Assembly (NCBI GenBank): GCA_019915015.1
Contig: JAHBBC010000010.1
Span: 1,364,001-1,428,000 of the forward strand
Direction: 5' to 3'
DNA: 64,000 bases
Source of the DNA: Auriscalpium vulgare
Lineage: Eukaryota > Basidiomycota > Agaricomycetes > Russulales > Auriscalpiaceae
A program made the position numbers and the translations under genes. The notes beneath the pieces were generated by a model. That model was given only the letters and a program-made list of their open reading frames with translations, did no database searches and was not told the DNA's origin. Numbering within the stretch: the stretch's first letter is position 1; each line of letters begins with the position of its first letter. Of the stretch, positions 1 through 10,552 are shown piece after piece.

Positions 1-610
1 AGTTGTTGTCGGTGATATCCTCGACTCGGAGTTCACAGAACTGGTGTCAGATTCGTGAGTCCCCGGTTGCGACAAGTGACTGCGAAAAGTAATAATGGAC
101 CCGATGGCGGGGCCAAAGACGCTCGCTGCGCGGGTGGAGCGGCACTGCCTGTTACCAGTGCCAATTAAATGGATATCGTGCCACACCTACGTTCTGCACA
201 GTGCGGATAGTAAACATAGTCCTTTGATGCTACTTGGACGCTATCCACTTGGCGAATATGAGCCACAACATTTGCATACATTCTACAGGCCGAGCGAACG
301 TCCTCTGCCAAACCACATGGAGGCATTCAGTGACCAACCTCGATCAAAAGGTCACAGCACACTCGACGCACCTTATACCCCGTAACTCCCACCGGCGGGG
401 ATGTGGCACAGAGGGCTGCATACCATCTGTGAAAGTCAGCTGCGGAGACTATGTAGCGACTTCGGGGTGATGCCAACATCAGCAGGCTGCAGCACTGCCT
501 GTTGCTAGTGGCAATTATAAAGATATCGTGCAAAACGTTGGACGCTATCCACTTAGTAAATTTGGGTGAAAAACCTTGCATACACCCTCTAAGAAATTCT
601 ACTGGCTGAA
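1..610. repeat. dispersed repeat, copy A
   Basis: This stretch recurs at 23,285-23,703 and continues at 37,257-37,340 on the far side of the LTR retrotransposon. It begins GTTGTTGTCGGTGATATCCT. A block near 140-185 is repeated in altered form near 487-530 (the shared core reads GCACTGCCTGTT). I see no convincing gene; the short open frames here have no recognisable family. It may be a decayed transposon or a non-autonomous element. Confidence 0.7.
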
Positions 611-891
611 GAAAAGGCATGTTTGCACGGAGCACGCGTGAGGTGCTGTTCAAGAAGGCGAAGCGCCGGCCGCAGGTCAGATGGTTGGTGGGCAGACGGC
701 ATGACGAGGGCAGGTGCCCGTTTCCGTGAGGCTGGCAGTTTGGCATTGGACGAGCGATCGGTGGGACGCAGGTGGATGGGGTGCAGCACCGGCACCGTTC
801 AGGCCCAGGAGGATGGTACACCTGCGTTCAAAAGCAGTCAGAGCTGCACATCCACCAACGAAAGGATTCTCACCTCCATTGGCGAACATTC

Positions 892-2179
892 TCACTCATC
901 CAAGAACACCGTCACGCTGTCGATGACGCCCTGCGGCTTGAGCAACAAGGTGCGCTCGAGCTCGCCCTCCGCACTCGAATCCGCTCCCTTCCTCCGCGCG
1001 CGCACCATCTCCAGGCCGAACGCCGTCGTGCACAGCACGCCCGCCTGCTCGCTCCCAAAGCCCGCATATACGTTCTGCGTCGTCGCAGGGTCGAACATCC
1101 CCACCTCCCCGTCCCCCTGCCCGTCGTCGCCGTCCTCGCTCCCGACGTCCTCCGCCCAGCCCCGCGGCCCGCGCAGCGTGAGCCCGCGCGGCGCCGTCAC
1201 ACGCACGGGCGCCGCGCGCACCTCGAACCACGCGCTGCGCACGCCCTCGCGCACATCTCTTGCAAGCTTCTCCGCGCGCTCGCCGATGTGCGCCAGCGCG
1301 CCGCCGAAGCGGTCCCCCCGAGCGGCTCCGCTTGCGCGGCGGGGTCCGTGCAGCCCGCGAGCGCGAGCAGCGCGCGCAGGGCGTGCACGCCGACGGTGGA
1401 TGATGGAGACGCGGAGGATGTTGAGGACGTGGACGGCGCGGAGGCGAGCGCGGGCGCGGGCGGGAGGAGGAAGATGTGCGGCGCGGGGGTGTTGTTCGTC
1501 GTGGCGGGCGGGGTCGGCAGCGGGTTCAGGGCGATGGGGGAGCACAGCGCGGACGATGCGCCGCTCATGCTCATGCCCGAGTAGCTGAGCGAGAGCGCGG
1601 GCGCGACCGTGCGCGCGTGCTTGTGCGTGAGCGCGCACCAGCGCGACGTCACGGGCTGCAATTCTGGCGACCAACGAACAGATGAGTGGGGGGTTTTCTG
1701 GTGTGGAGCAAGGCTGACCACGTACCAGACGCCTGCATCTCGCGGAAGACGGCCTGCATGAAGCGGTCGGCGTCGGGCGGCATGCCCGCGCAGAACGCGT
1801 CGAGCGTCTGGCGGCACGCCCACACGGCCCACGCCTGCACGGCGAGCTGCACGACGGTCGGGTCGTCTGCATGGTCGCGGTCGCGCAGCAGCGCTAGCAG
1901 GCCCGGGCCAAGCGCGTCGCCTACGAGTGCGCAGTCCGCACTGGCGTCCGCGTCCATGTCCGTATCCGCGCACCGCGCGAGCGGGAACTCGTCGGCGACG
2001 GCTGCGGCGAGCTGCATGATCTCCGTGTTGACGTCCTGCGCGGACTGCACGAGCTCCGCGCCGGTGAGGTCGTCCGTCTTGTCATGGAAGGAGCGCAGCG
2101 CGGCGAGCTCGGCGTCGCGCTCGTCCGCCGCGGGAGGGGGTGGAAATCGGAAGGATGCGTACGGGCCCGACGTAGACAA
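892..2179 (-). pseudogene. coiled-coil protein gene, broken copy 1
   Basis: This is a close paralogue of the intact gene at 39,345-41,221, and the match continues about 280 bp past the stop codon (611-2,130 against about 39,066-40,580). The same intron can be seen, with a GTACGT donor near 1,725. Two things show it is broken. At 1,314-1,319 there is a run of six C where the intact copy has four, which shifts the frame in the C-terminal half. The N-terminal half, including the coiled coil, is missing: homology stops near 2,130 and is replaced by unrelated sequence also found near 21,850-21,960. The function of the family is not known. Confidence 0.75.
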
Positions 2180-2647
2180 GGCCGGGATGCCGCGCGGTGA
2201 GCTGGGAGGGGGCGGCGAGCAGCGGGGAAGAGGGCGCGAGGGCGACGGTGAGGTAGGTGTGGGTGTCGTAGTTTGGGTGGGAGGACGCCATGGGGGAAGA
2301 GGAAGAGATAGGCGGAAGACGAGATCACGTGGGCATCAACTTTATGAACCAGACTCGGAGGGCCGGAGCCTGTCAGAGGTTCTACCCACCAACTCTATAC
2401 GAACTACGTATGTATAAGTTTTCTGGGTAACAACAGCATATCCACCAAGATAGGCAGAAAGTGGTCCTCTGGACGCTTTCGAGACCTTCAAGTTGTCATT
2501 TCGACTATGGGGCGCATCCGATAAATACTACCTCGTGCGCAGACGGACACCCAACTCCTCATTCCGTTGCAGCAGAAGCTCTCCAGTATGCACATTGACG
2601 TTTATCGTTTCCTTCCTGGAATGCTCATGTGGTCGTGTACCAGAACC

Positions 2648-3991
2648 ATGGCCGTCATATCTGTCCTCGCCTTTCCCGCAGAGTTCCAAGAGGCCATTAT
2701 CGATTGGATGGATGACCCTGAAGACCTCCATTCCTTCGCTCGCACTTCCAAGGCCTTCTACTCGCTCCTAGTCCCTCGCCATACCCAGGCACGCATCCTC
2801 TGCCTCCCCCTCTATGCCCGTTGCGCTTGGTTGGCTCTCGCCAATGACCCGCGACTCGCAAGAAATATACGCTCCCTCGACATCGTCAGCCTTCACCCAG
2901 TGGACGAGAAGCAGAGTCTGTTCCCGAATTTCGATGATGACTGCCTGCACTGCAGTGCCCGATTGAGTTCGGGCTACGTCGATATACCCAGCGGGAACAA
3001 GTTCCAGCAGGACAGCGAGACTCTTTTGATGGCCGCTATCGAGAATATGGCCAACCTCACATCTTTCCGCTGGAAATCAGACCTCTATTCGAACCACTTG
3101 AAGCCCAGCGAGGATTTATGGTCACAGTTGGCGTCGTCGTGCCCAAACCTCACCGAAATATCTGTCCGCGAGAGCACCGGGGGGGTATCCTATCTGTGGA
3201 ACCGTGAGGTGCGTGCCGTTGTGGTGTGGCTGCTGGCGGAAACTTGATGTGCTGACCCGCATCGACAGATCCTCTCCATGTCCAACTTGACCGTGTTGGA
3301 ATTCGAGACGACAAATGTGCCCTGTTATCCTCCTTGGGACTTTACGAGGATGGGACCCATGCTTCGAGAGAGATGCCCCGGTCTGCAGGTTTGCTCGCCA
3401 CCTCGCTCTCGAAATGCAACGCGCACTGACCGGCTCTGTCGTTAGCGACTCCACCTGATCTTACAATACGACTATTCCCTTGAAGTACTGCCGGCAGACA
3501 TCTCCGACGCTATCCTAGCGGGTCGCTGGCCGCATCTATCTTCGTTGAAGTTCAGCAACGTTTCGAGCACTCCGGAGGCGTTCGTGGCGTTTCTTCACGC
3601 GCACCCAGGCATCGTCAACCTTGCCTTCGATAACCTTATCGCATGCTATCCTGTTCCAGATTTGGAGGATGATGGCCCTTTTGCGGAGGATGACCCGCTG
3701 CCTGCCCCGCTGGCATGCGATCTGGGGATCCTTCCAAATTTGAACGATTTGGTTTGCTGCCCAGGCCCTGCGATTGACATCCTCGCAGCCACGCTGCAGT
3801 CGACCGCCGGCGAGCGTAGAATAGCCGTGAAGATCTGGCTCATGGACGTCAATCCTCGCCTCCAAGCATTCATCGATTTCGCGAAGGAGAACACTTCGTT
3901 GGAGGTGTCGAGCCTAGAACATTTGGAAAAGGCTGTGGATCTCCGAGATGATAGTATGCTTGCCGAAGTGGCTCATCACTATCATGTATAG
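2648..3991 (+). CDS. F-box-like protein, subtype 2
   Basis: Three exons (2,648-3,208, 3,269-3,388, 3,446-3,991) are joined by 60- and 57-bp GT-AG introns, both in phase 0, giving 408 aa. The N-terminus has the F-box pattern of agaricomycete families: LAFPAEFQEAIIDW, then a segment ending in LVPRHTQARI. A long divergent leucine-rich-type region follows, as in proteins thought to choose substrates for SCF ubiquitin ligases. The start at 2,648 matches the paralogue at 47,209-48,538; an upstream in-frame ATG at 2,588 is possible. The fold and role are inferred from family resemblance only, and no substrate is predictable. Nearby F-box genes at 43 kb, 56 kb and 61 kb belong to a different subtype. 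Confidence 0.75.
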
Positions 3992-4339
3992 GGCGGTTCG
4001 GGCTTTTCTGTTAGTTTTGATTTGTTTTTTTCGAATGCAGATTGAATCGCGACGCCTACTGTCGCGGTGATGGCCTGCCTACAGCTCTTTCCATCCGAAC
4101 AAGACATTGGTTTGTCTTTGTCGTACTCGGGCTCCGTAGTCAGGCCCACAGCCTTCTTTTCCTGTAATACTCAAGTAGCTCACAGATTGCACTTGCGTTT
4201 GACAAGACATATTGTCGACGTCCGTTGCCAGGCCCACATGGTTTGGGAACTGGCAAAGGGATTCCAGGGAGCGGGAACATGAGCATGGGTCGCGGACTTT
4301 CCCGACAGGCGGGCGCTCACTGGCATGATGGCTTTGTTA

Positions 4340-4650
4340 TCCGTACCAGAGAACAAACGGAACTCGGATACGGCGGTCATAAGTACATGGCCAAGCGATG
4401 TATGTAACTTTCCCGAATCTTTGGTAAGTATGTGGCATCGGCCTCCTGCATTTAAACCTGCCTGTCTTGGTCAACATTGACTCATCGGTTGAGGCAGTGT
4501 CTTAACGCCCCATTATATCTCGGCCATGTTGACGCCATGCGCTCCAGAGAACAAATACGTGCCTGGTATGATGGTCTCCGAGTCTATGCGATGCATGTAG
4601 CGTTCTGAAATCACGGATAAGTACTAGGCATCGGCTCTCAGTCCTTGTAG
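4340..4650. repeat. imperfect direct duplication in a gene-free stretch
   Basis: A block of about 110 bp near 4,340-4,450 recurs degenerately near 4,536-4,646. The clearest shared pieces are CCAGAGAACAAA and, at the end, GGCATCGGC. The wider interval 3,992-5,048 holds no gene that I can recognise. It contains the 3' flank of the F-box gene and the likely promoter of the next gene, with a TATTTAA box near 4,883. Confidence 0.45.
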
Positions 4651-5048
4651 GACTGCTTACGTTGATAAATAGAAGCGACGCATGTTCAGCCTATTGACGC
4701 CTTGGTAAATCTTGTATTCACGGCGATGGCGACATGTTTCAAAGATGGTAACGAGGACAGGGCAGGAGTCTCCTGATTCTGACGGTAACGGACGTCCGTG
4801 GTGCGAGCAAAAAACAACAACAAAGGTATGGATATGTGAGTTGCACCCTTGCCCTTGTTCCTCGTCCCCGGTCTGTGTGCTGTATTTAACAACGATCCGC
4901 CCACCCACCACTGAAAAACATACTCTCCCATCAGCGGCGTCGACAACGATCTCAACCAAGCCAACTCACAGTAAGCTTAAGTGCCTAGTGACCGTACCAA
5001 CGCAGCTCATCCCTAGTCAGAACAGTCTATCTTGCCACGCATCTCACC

Positions 5049-5623
5049 ATGACCTCTAGCTACACTTCACCGATTGTCGTCAACGAGTACTACGGTGCCA
5101 AGTCTCGAATGATTGGCGGAACCGCTGCAATTGTCCCGCGCACGGGGAACATAGGTGCTTAGATTCTACCATCGGTTACACACGCGCAGAATTGCTCACC
5201 TATACCGCGAAACCAGTCCCGACTATCGTTGACCAACACTGGGCATCTGTGGCCACATCCGCCGCCCCCGTGTCCCAAGTGTATCACCCAAGCAGGGAGA
5301 CCCAGATTCCTGCCGATGAGCGACGGTTCAGCAGGCTGGATGTCGACTGGCGCAGGCAGCCCGTTGCAACCAGCTATCCAACGCCGTGGCTCAAGGACAC
5401 GCTCAAGCGCGACGACGACGATGCAATTAATGCCTTCTACGACCGCCGTGGTACCATCGACTACTACGAGGGTGATCGTGGACAACTGTTTCGAGGCGTT
5501 GTCGAGTCGCAGAAGGGTACGCACGAGTCACGCGGAGACGTAACGGGGGATGTCGGCGGGGAGGGCGGGGAGGGGACGTCGAAGGGCGAAGCCGGACTTC
5601 CTGAGCAAGCCCGTGGGTATTGA
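5049..5623 (+). CDS. hypothetical protein, 179 aa
   Basis: Two exons (5,049-5,154 and 5,190-5,623) are joined by a short 35-bp intron, phase 1. The protein starts MTSSYTSPIVVNEYYGAKS. The ATG sits in the context CACCATGAC, and a TATTTAA box lies about 165 bp upstream. It has no signal peptide or membrane segment. The middle is rich in charged residues, with the run KRDDDDAINAFYDRR, and the C-terminus is Gly/Glu-rich and looks disordered. I do not recognise the family. The donor GTGCTT is weak and the intron is shorter than others here, so the gene model is tentative. Without the intron, the first exon would stop after 37 codons. Confidence 0.4.
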
Positions 5624-6159
5624 GATATGTTCGATTACAGCGGGAGGCAGGACCTCTGCCAAGCGACGCATTCCAGGGCCGGCCCGGTGTCTCAAGCGCG
5701 CAGTGCACAGTTTCTGTATTTGTGTCTGAGGGTCGATGTGTGCGTTGTGTGTACAGTGTATGGCAGAAAACGGCTTTTCTGGGATCCTGCGTATCAACCG
5801 CCATTGTCAGATATAGGATTGAGGACACGACTCATTGTGCTTACCCTCGATGGCGTCTCAGCCAGTGTGAAAAGGTTCAGACTGTTTACCCGCGCAGACG
5901 CTGTGTCCGAGCTGAAGAATAACACTCGTAGCTCGCGACAACTTTATGCCACAAGTCGCGGAGCTAGTAAGAACGCGGTCGTCCATCGAAAATAATTCTT
6001 CCACAGCAGAGATGCCAAGTGTTGGGATAAGAGGGTGAGAGCACCTGAGGGGCAGAAATAGCGTCCAGCCAGGTGCTGCCTGCAGATTGAGGAAGTCTGG
6101 ACGTTGCTGACATCACTCTATGCGTAACTGGCGAACAGCGAGCAAGAAACTTACTCGTC

Positions 6160-7025
6160 CGGGAGTCGTGAAAATCTCCGAGATTTAACATCGCGCGCGT
6201 ATAGATGCGGATCACAGGGCGAGATGCTCGATAAGTACAGCAATGGTGATGGGGTGGATGGAGCGCGCGTGCACAATCTGGAGCCTGGAAAGCACGCATG
6301 CTGATTGCGTCGCTGCAGGGTCAAACATCCCCACCTCTCCCATGCCATTCCTGTTCCTCCACCCTGTCGCCGTCCTCGCGCGTCCTCTGCCCAGTCACGC
6401 ATCTTGCATAGCGTGAGTACGCGGGGCGCTCGCATAGGCGCGGGCACCGTGCACACCTGAAAGCACACGCTGTACAAGCCCTCGCCAAGCGCGCATGCGC
6501 GGCAGAGTCAGTGCAGCCGGCAAGCGGATACATGGCGTGCACGTCGGCAGGAGACGCGGACGCGGAGGATGTCATGGACGAGGAGGGGGCGGAGGCGGGC
6601 GCGGGCGTGAGGAGGAAGACACGCGGCGCGGGAGGAGGAAGACACGCGGCGCTGGAGGAGGAAAACAGGCGGCGCGGGAGCGCAGTTCGTCGTAAGAGGC
6701 GGGGTCCGGAACGGGTTCAGGGTAATGGGCGAGGTGATCGGCGAGCAGAGCGTGTAGCACGGGGCGGACGACAAAGGAGACGGAGCGAGCGTGCTTATAC
6801 GCAGTTGTCCACGAGGGCGCGCCAACCGACTTCACGACATTCTGGAAGCCAGACAGCAGATTAGCGAAAAAAAACATCTCATGAGGGTCACCGCCGCCGA
6901 CGCACCAGACACCTGCCTCTCACAGAGGAAAGATGGCGCCGACCATGGCCATGGCCCATGGCCCGCGACTATCATCCAGCGCTCGGTGTGTCTTCCGCTG
7001 CCATGCAGCCTATCGTGGAAGGATT
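6160..7025 (-). pseudogene. coiled-coil gene copy 2, 3' half (split by the Plavaka element)
   Basis: Degenerate minus-strand sequence matches the second exon and the intron region of the intact gene at 39,345-41,221; it includes a counterpart of the HALRALLALAGC segment and of the Pro/Ser-rich block before it. The last 15 bases before the transposon (TATCGTGGAAGGATT) align with 40,530-40,545 of the intact copy. The matching 5' half resumes at 21,075. The copy was therefore cut in two by the element at 7,026-21,074, and it already carries many frameshifts. Confidence 0.65.
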
Positions 7026-7050
7026 CATCTGGAAATCCCTCCCCTCCTTA
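7026..7050 (+). repeat. left terminal inverted repeat of the Plavaka element
   Basis: It begins CATCTGGAAATCCCT and pairs with the reverse complement of 21,050-21,074, with three mismatches in 25. It abuts the TT target duplication at 7,024-7,025. Confidence 0.75.
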
Positions 7051-7111
7051 TAAGCCCCCAACATGCTCCTATAAGCGCTTATTGGTCTAAGCATGATTTA
7101 AGGTTAATACA

Positions 7112-7285
7112 TACTAAGTCAGGGCTTATTAAGACGTTATTGTGTGCATAATCAGGTGCTAGGGCTAGGTCCTCCCTGCCCGGTCGATCAGCCTCAGAGC
7201 CCGTTCAGACATCCCTCAGCACATATTAAGCCCTCCCTCAGATCTTGTTAAGCTCGCCTTCAGACCATATTAAGCTAGCCCTCAT
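7112..7285. repeat. subterminal repeats of the Plavaka element
   Basis: Three head-to-tail units of about 22 bp at 7,219-7,285 share the pattern ATATTAAGC or TTGTTAAGC followed by a pyrimidine-rich stretch ending CAG/CAT. A further TATTAAG copy lies at 7,127-7,134. Arrays like this next to the ends of CACTA-type transposons usually serve as transposase binding sites; that role is inferred here. Confidence 0.5.
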
Positions 7286-7478
7286 GCTCATGCAGTCATC
7301 ACTCAGTACGCAATCAGAGCACAACACGATCAATTTATGGCACTAGACGCGACATGGGATACACACAGGGGACCCAGAAATGAGACACAAGCAGCCCCAC
7401 ACGACCAGGGCCCTGTTGAAGAGCACCTGCAAGATCCTGACTCGGAGCACAGCACGCCACATACCGCCATCGCCTGGC

Positions 7479-10339
7479 CTACTGCCCAATACCGAAAGTC
7501 TTCCCGAAGGCGTCGAGGTCGATAAAGTCGTCCGAGTCACTGCCAGAGCTGCTGGCGGCGTCGTCCGTGTCGTCACGGTTGCTCTTCTTGTTGTCGCGGC
7601 CCTTCGACCTAGAAGCCAGACAGGAGTCAGCAGGCACAGACCGAACAGAGGAGGATACGCACGCCTCGTCGTACAGCTGCGCCATCAACACAGTGTACGC
7701 GTCGGCGTTGTTCCTCTTGAGGCGCCGCAGACGGCCCCAATGATACTCGTACACCTTGCTGAAGATATCTCCGGAGAAGTCGATATGCGAGGCGGTCTTG
7801 GGATCGAGGGCAAACGCCTTCAGCCCTGCCTCAACCTGCCCTCTGTCAGCGACGATCGATGATACAGCCATTCACCCTGCCAAAATATGTACCGCCGTCG
7901 CCGCCATGGCCACCATCGATCGTGGTAGCTCCGGCTTTTCCTTGTTCTTGGCGATCGCGACATAATACGAGCGCGGAAATCTTGGCTTTGCGCGCGGGCC
8001 GAAGCAGACCTCGTGTATGATGTTGATGATGGCAGGGTGGCAGTACGGACTTCCGGTGATGAGCTCCACCTTGGCGGTCTGCGAGAGAATCGCCCGAGTG
8101 AGTCCGCCTCGCATCAGCCCCAAATGGAAACAAACCACTCACCTGAAAAGACCCCGGGAATATGTACCAGCGCGCCTTTGGCGCCAGGATCTTCTGCATC
8201 CGCTGGACATACTTCTCCTCGGGGATCTCCTCCAGGTTGTACATGTATTGCACCATGTCGTCGGCAGCTTCCTTGAACTTCTTTCGGTAGTTCGACACGC
8301 GCGCCTCAGGCTGATTGCGGACAGGGCCATGGCAATCAAACGATGTCAGCAGAACATAGACAAAGGAATGGTGGCAGCAGGGCACGCACGATTTTGACCA
8401 TCAGCTTCATATAGTGCTCGTCCAACCGAAGGCGCTCCGCGATGGCCGTCCTGTTGAGCCTCTGTGCCGTCCGAATGAGCCCGTTGCGGAGCAGCTCCAC
8501 GCGTCGCTCTTCGTCGGGATACCCGCTCTCGAATGCGATTGTGTAGGGCACTTCGTCGGCCGCCGCGTCAGAAATCACCTCTCTGACCTCGGGCGACTGA
8601 TCTCCCAACGTCAGGCGCGCCCCGCTGACGCGCATGAAGTTTGTCCACGCAGGCCAGGCCCTGGCTGCTGCGGTACGCGCCTGTGAGGCTGCTCCTGCTG
8701 GGCCGAGGGAGCGACCACGCTCCGTGTCTTCTCGCCGGGATGCAACCTCGAGGCCACGATGGTCAGCATCACGCACACGCACTGAGACAGACTGTGGCCT
8801 ACCTTGGACCTCCCGCCCTGCTCGTTCGCCACCTCCGCCTCTCTTGTGCCCCCTCCCTCGGCCTCCTGCAGCGAGCGTGCATAGAAGGTTCGTCAACCAG
8901 GCCCGCTGGCAAGACACTAGCGAGCTTACCTCGTCCCGTGGTCCCGGCATCCGCGCGACCGGAGCTCGTTGCGTCGGCACCTCTACCAGCGTCCCACCAG
9001 CAGACAATGCCGACTGGCTCCTTGCCTCCTGCGCGAGCGGACCCTGCGCCTTCGTCTTCGTCTGCTCCGCAGTCAGCGCTGCTCCAGGCACGACAAAAGG
9101 CGTCGACGTACCTTCCGCGCCGCCCCGCTGGGCCCTTTCGGATCATGTCCCTTCGTGTGCGTCGAGTGGGAGGGTGCGCTGCGGGGTGTGGGGGCGCTGA
9201 TGAAGTCGAACTCTGGCGCCTCGGCTTCGGCGAGCGCCTCGAGTTCCCTTTCACGGGTGCTGAGTGGCTGCGCAGAGGCGTCGTCACTGCCTTCCCATTG
9301 CGGGACCTATGTCACAAGGTCAGCGCTTCTGTACTCTCTTGTGACGACGAAGCAACAGACTTACCCCTGCCTTGAACTTCCTGTCCAGTCTCGAGCCCTT
9401 GCTCACTTCCTCATCGCTCCCGGGCTCGACCCACACCTCGTCCGTCTCGGGCAGCGCGCCATCTTCGTCGGCCTCGCTGTCCTGCTCCTCGTCGCTCTCC
9501 TCGACGTAGTGGCCCTTGGCTTTCTGAGACAGTGGTGCAGGTCCTGCCGACTCGTAGCCGCCCTCGTCTTCGTCCATGCGATCTGCCTCTATGAAGCGCG
9601 ACGGTGAGCCCCTTCGCCCTCGTTTTATGCGGCGAGCACTCACCCGCGGTTCCTCTATCAGGACTGGCGGCGCGTACAGCGGCATCGCCATCCTCGGCGC
9701 TCCTATAGCCCCGCTCACCATGCACTAGTTTGGCAATCAGTGAGCTGTCAGCCATGCACGCATGCAGGATGCTCGACTCACTGTCCTCCTGCGCAACCTG
9801 CTTCGCCTTCCCAGACCTCTTGCCTGCCGAGTGGGCCTCGTCATCACCCACAGCCCGTCTTTCCTCCTCGCCTGGCGCGCGCGAGCCAGCTGTGCATAGT
9901 AAGACGAACGACTGTACTGCGAGCGGTGCGTGTGCTCACCGACGTCCCGCGCATCTTGCGTAGCCTTCGCAGCCTTCTTGCGTGTCGACGGGGTCTTGTC
10001 AGTGGCCACCTTACGCCTTCGTTCCTCGCCTGGCGCCCGCGAGCCAGCCGTGTATAATGACATGAGCAACTGCATTGCGACCGGTACATCTACTCACCTT
10101 TGTCTGTGCCTGCACTCGCTGACCCCCGTGCGGTTCGTCAGCGTCACAATGATTCAACATGGCAGCTCTGGACGCTGACCTTTCTTCCGGCGGCCGCTCC
10201 CTGTGCGTGCCTCAGTGTCGCCCTTCTTTGCAGCCAGTGTGCGCGCCCGTTTTTGAGACGGAGTGAGGTCAGGTGACGGCGAGCGGCTGGTGACGTGGGC
10301 GTCCGTGCGGGTAGAGCGTTTCGGGCGCTTGGAGGCCAT
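7479..10339 (-). CDS. DUF6532-like nuclear protein carried by the Plavaka element
   Basis: About 14 exons can be chained without a frame break, from ATG at 10,339 (MASKRPKRSTRTD) to the stop at 7,479. The first 1.3 kb encode a basic then acidic, disordered region with NLS-like runs (KRPKR, RRKK). Two neighbouring exons are paralogous (EERRRKVATDKTP and EEERRAVGDDEAH). The C-terminal domain, from about 8,640 down, contains SNYRKKFKEAADDMVQ, APKARWYIFPGSFQ and SPYCHPAIINIIHEVCFG, which is the arrangement of the fungal DUF6532 domain (function unknown, expanded in agaricomycetes). It ends in an Asp/Ser-rich tail. It is divergent from the transposase gene, 213 bp apart. A role in transposition or in binding the ends is possible but not shown. 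Confidence 0.75.
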
Positions 10340-10552
10340 GGTATGCTGGCGCGAGAACGACGGCCTAGGTGAGTTGACGGGAGAGAGTGGGAGGTAAGTC
10401 AGCAGCTCACCGCCCATCTTTTTCCTTTTATTGAGTGGCACAAAATTTTCAGGTTGGTCAGTGGAGACGGTACCTGATCGGGCGCGGCGCATCCCCTCAT
10501 CCTGCGTGTCCTGCAAGGTCCTGCACCGCCGTCCAGCCCGTCCAACGCCTCC
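10340..10552. promoter_or_regulatory. shared divergent promoter, DUF6532-like gene / transposase
   Basis: Only 213 bp separate the two start codons on opposite strands, so both transcripts must start here or inside the neighbour. I see no clear TATA box; the interval contains AAAATTTT near 10,441. Confidence 0.5.

Noticed and set aside
623..1588. Long open frames on the plus strand across 623-1,588 and 39,072-39,854
   Set aside because: They are GC-rich shadows opposite the coiled-coil genes; the minus strand has the intron, the paralogue match and natural protein composition.
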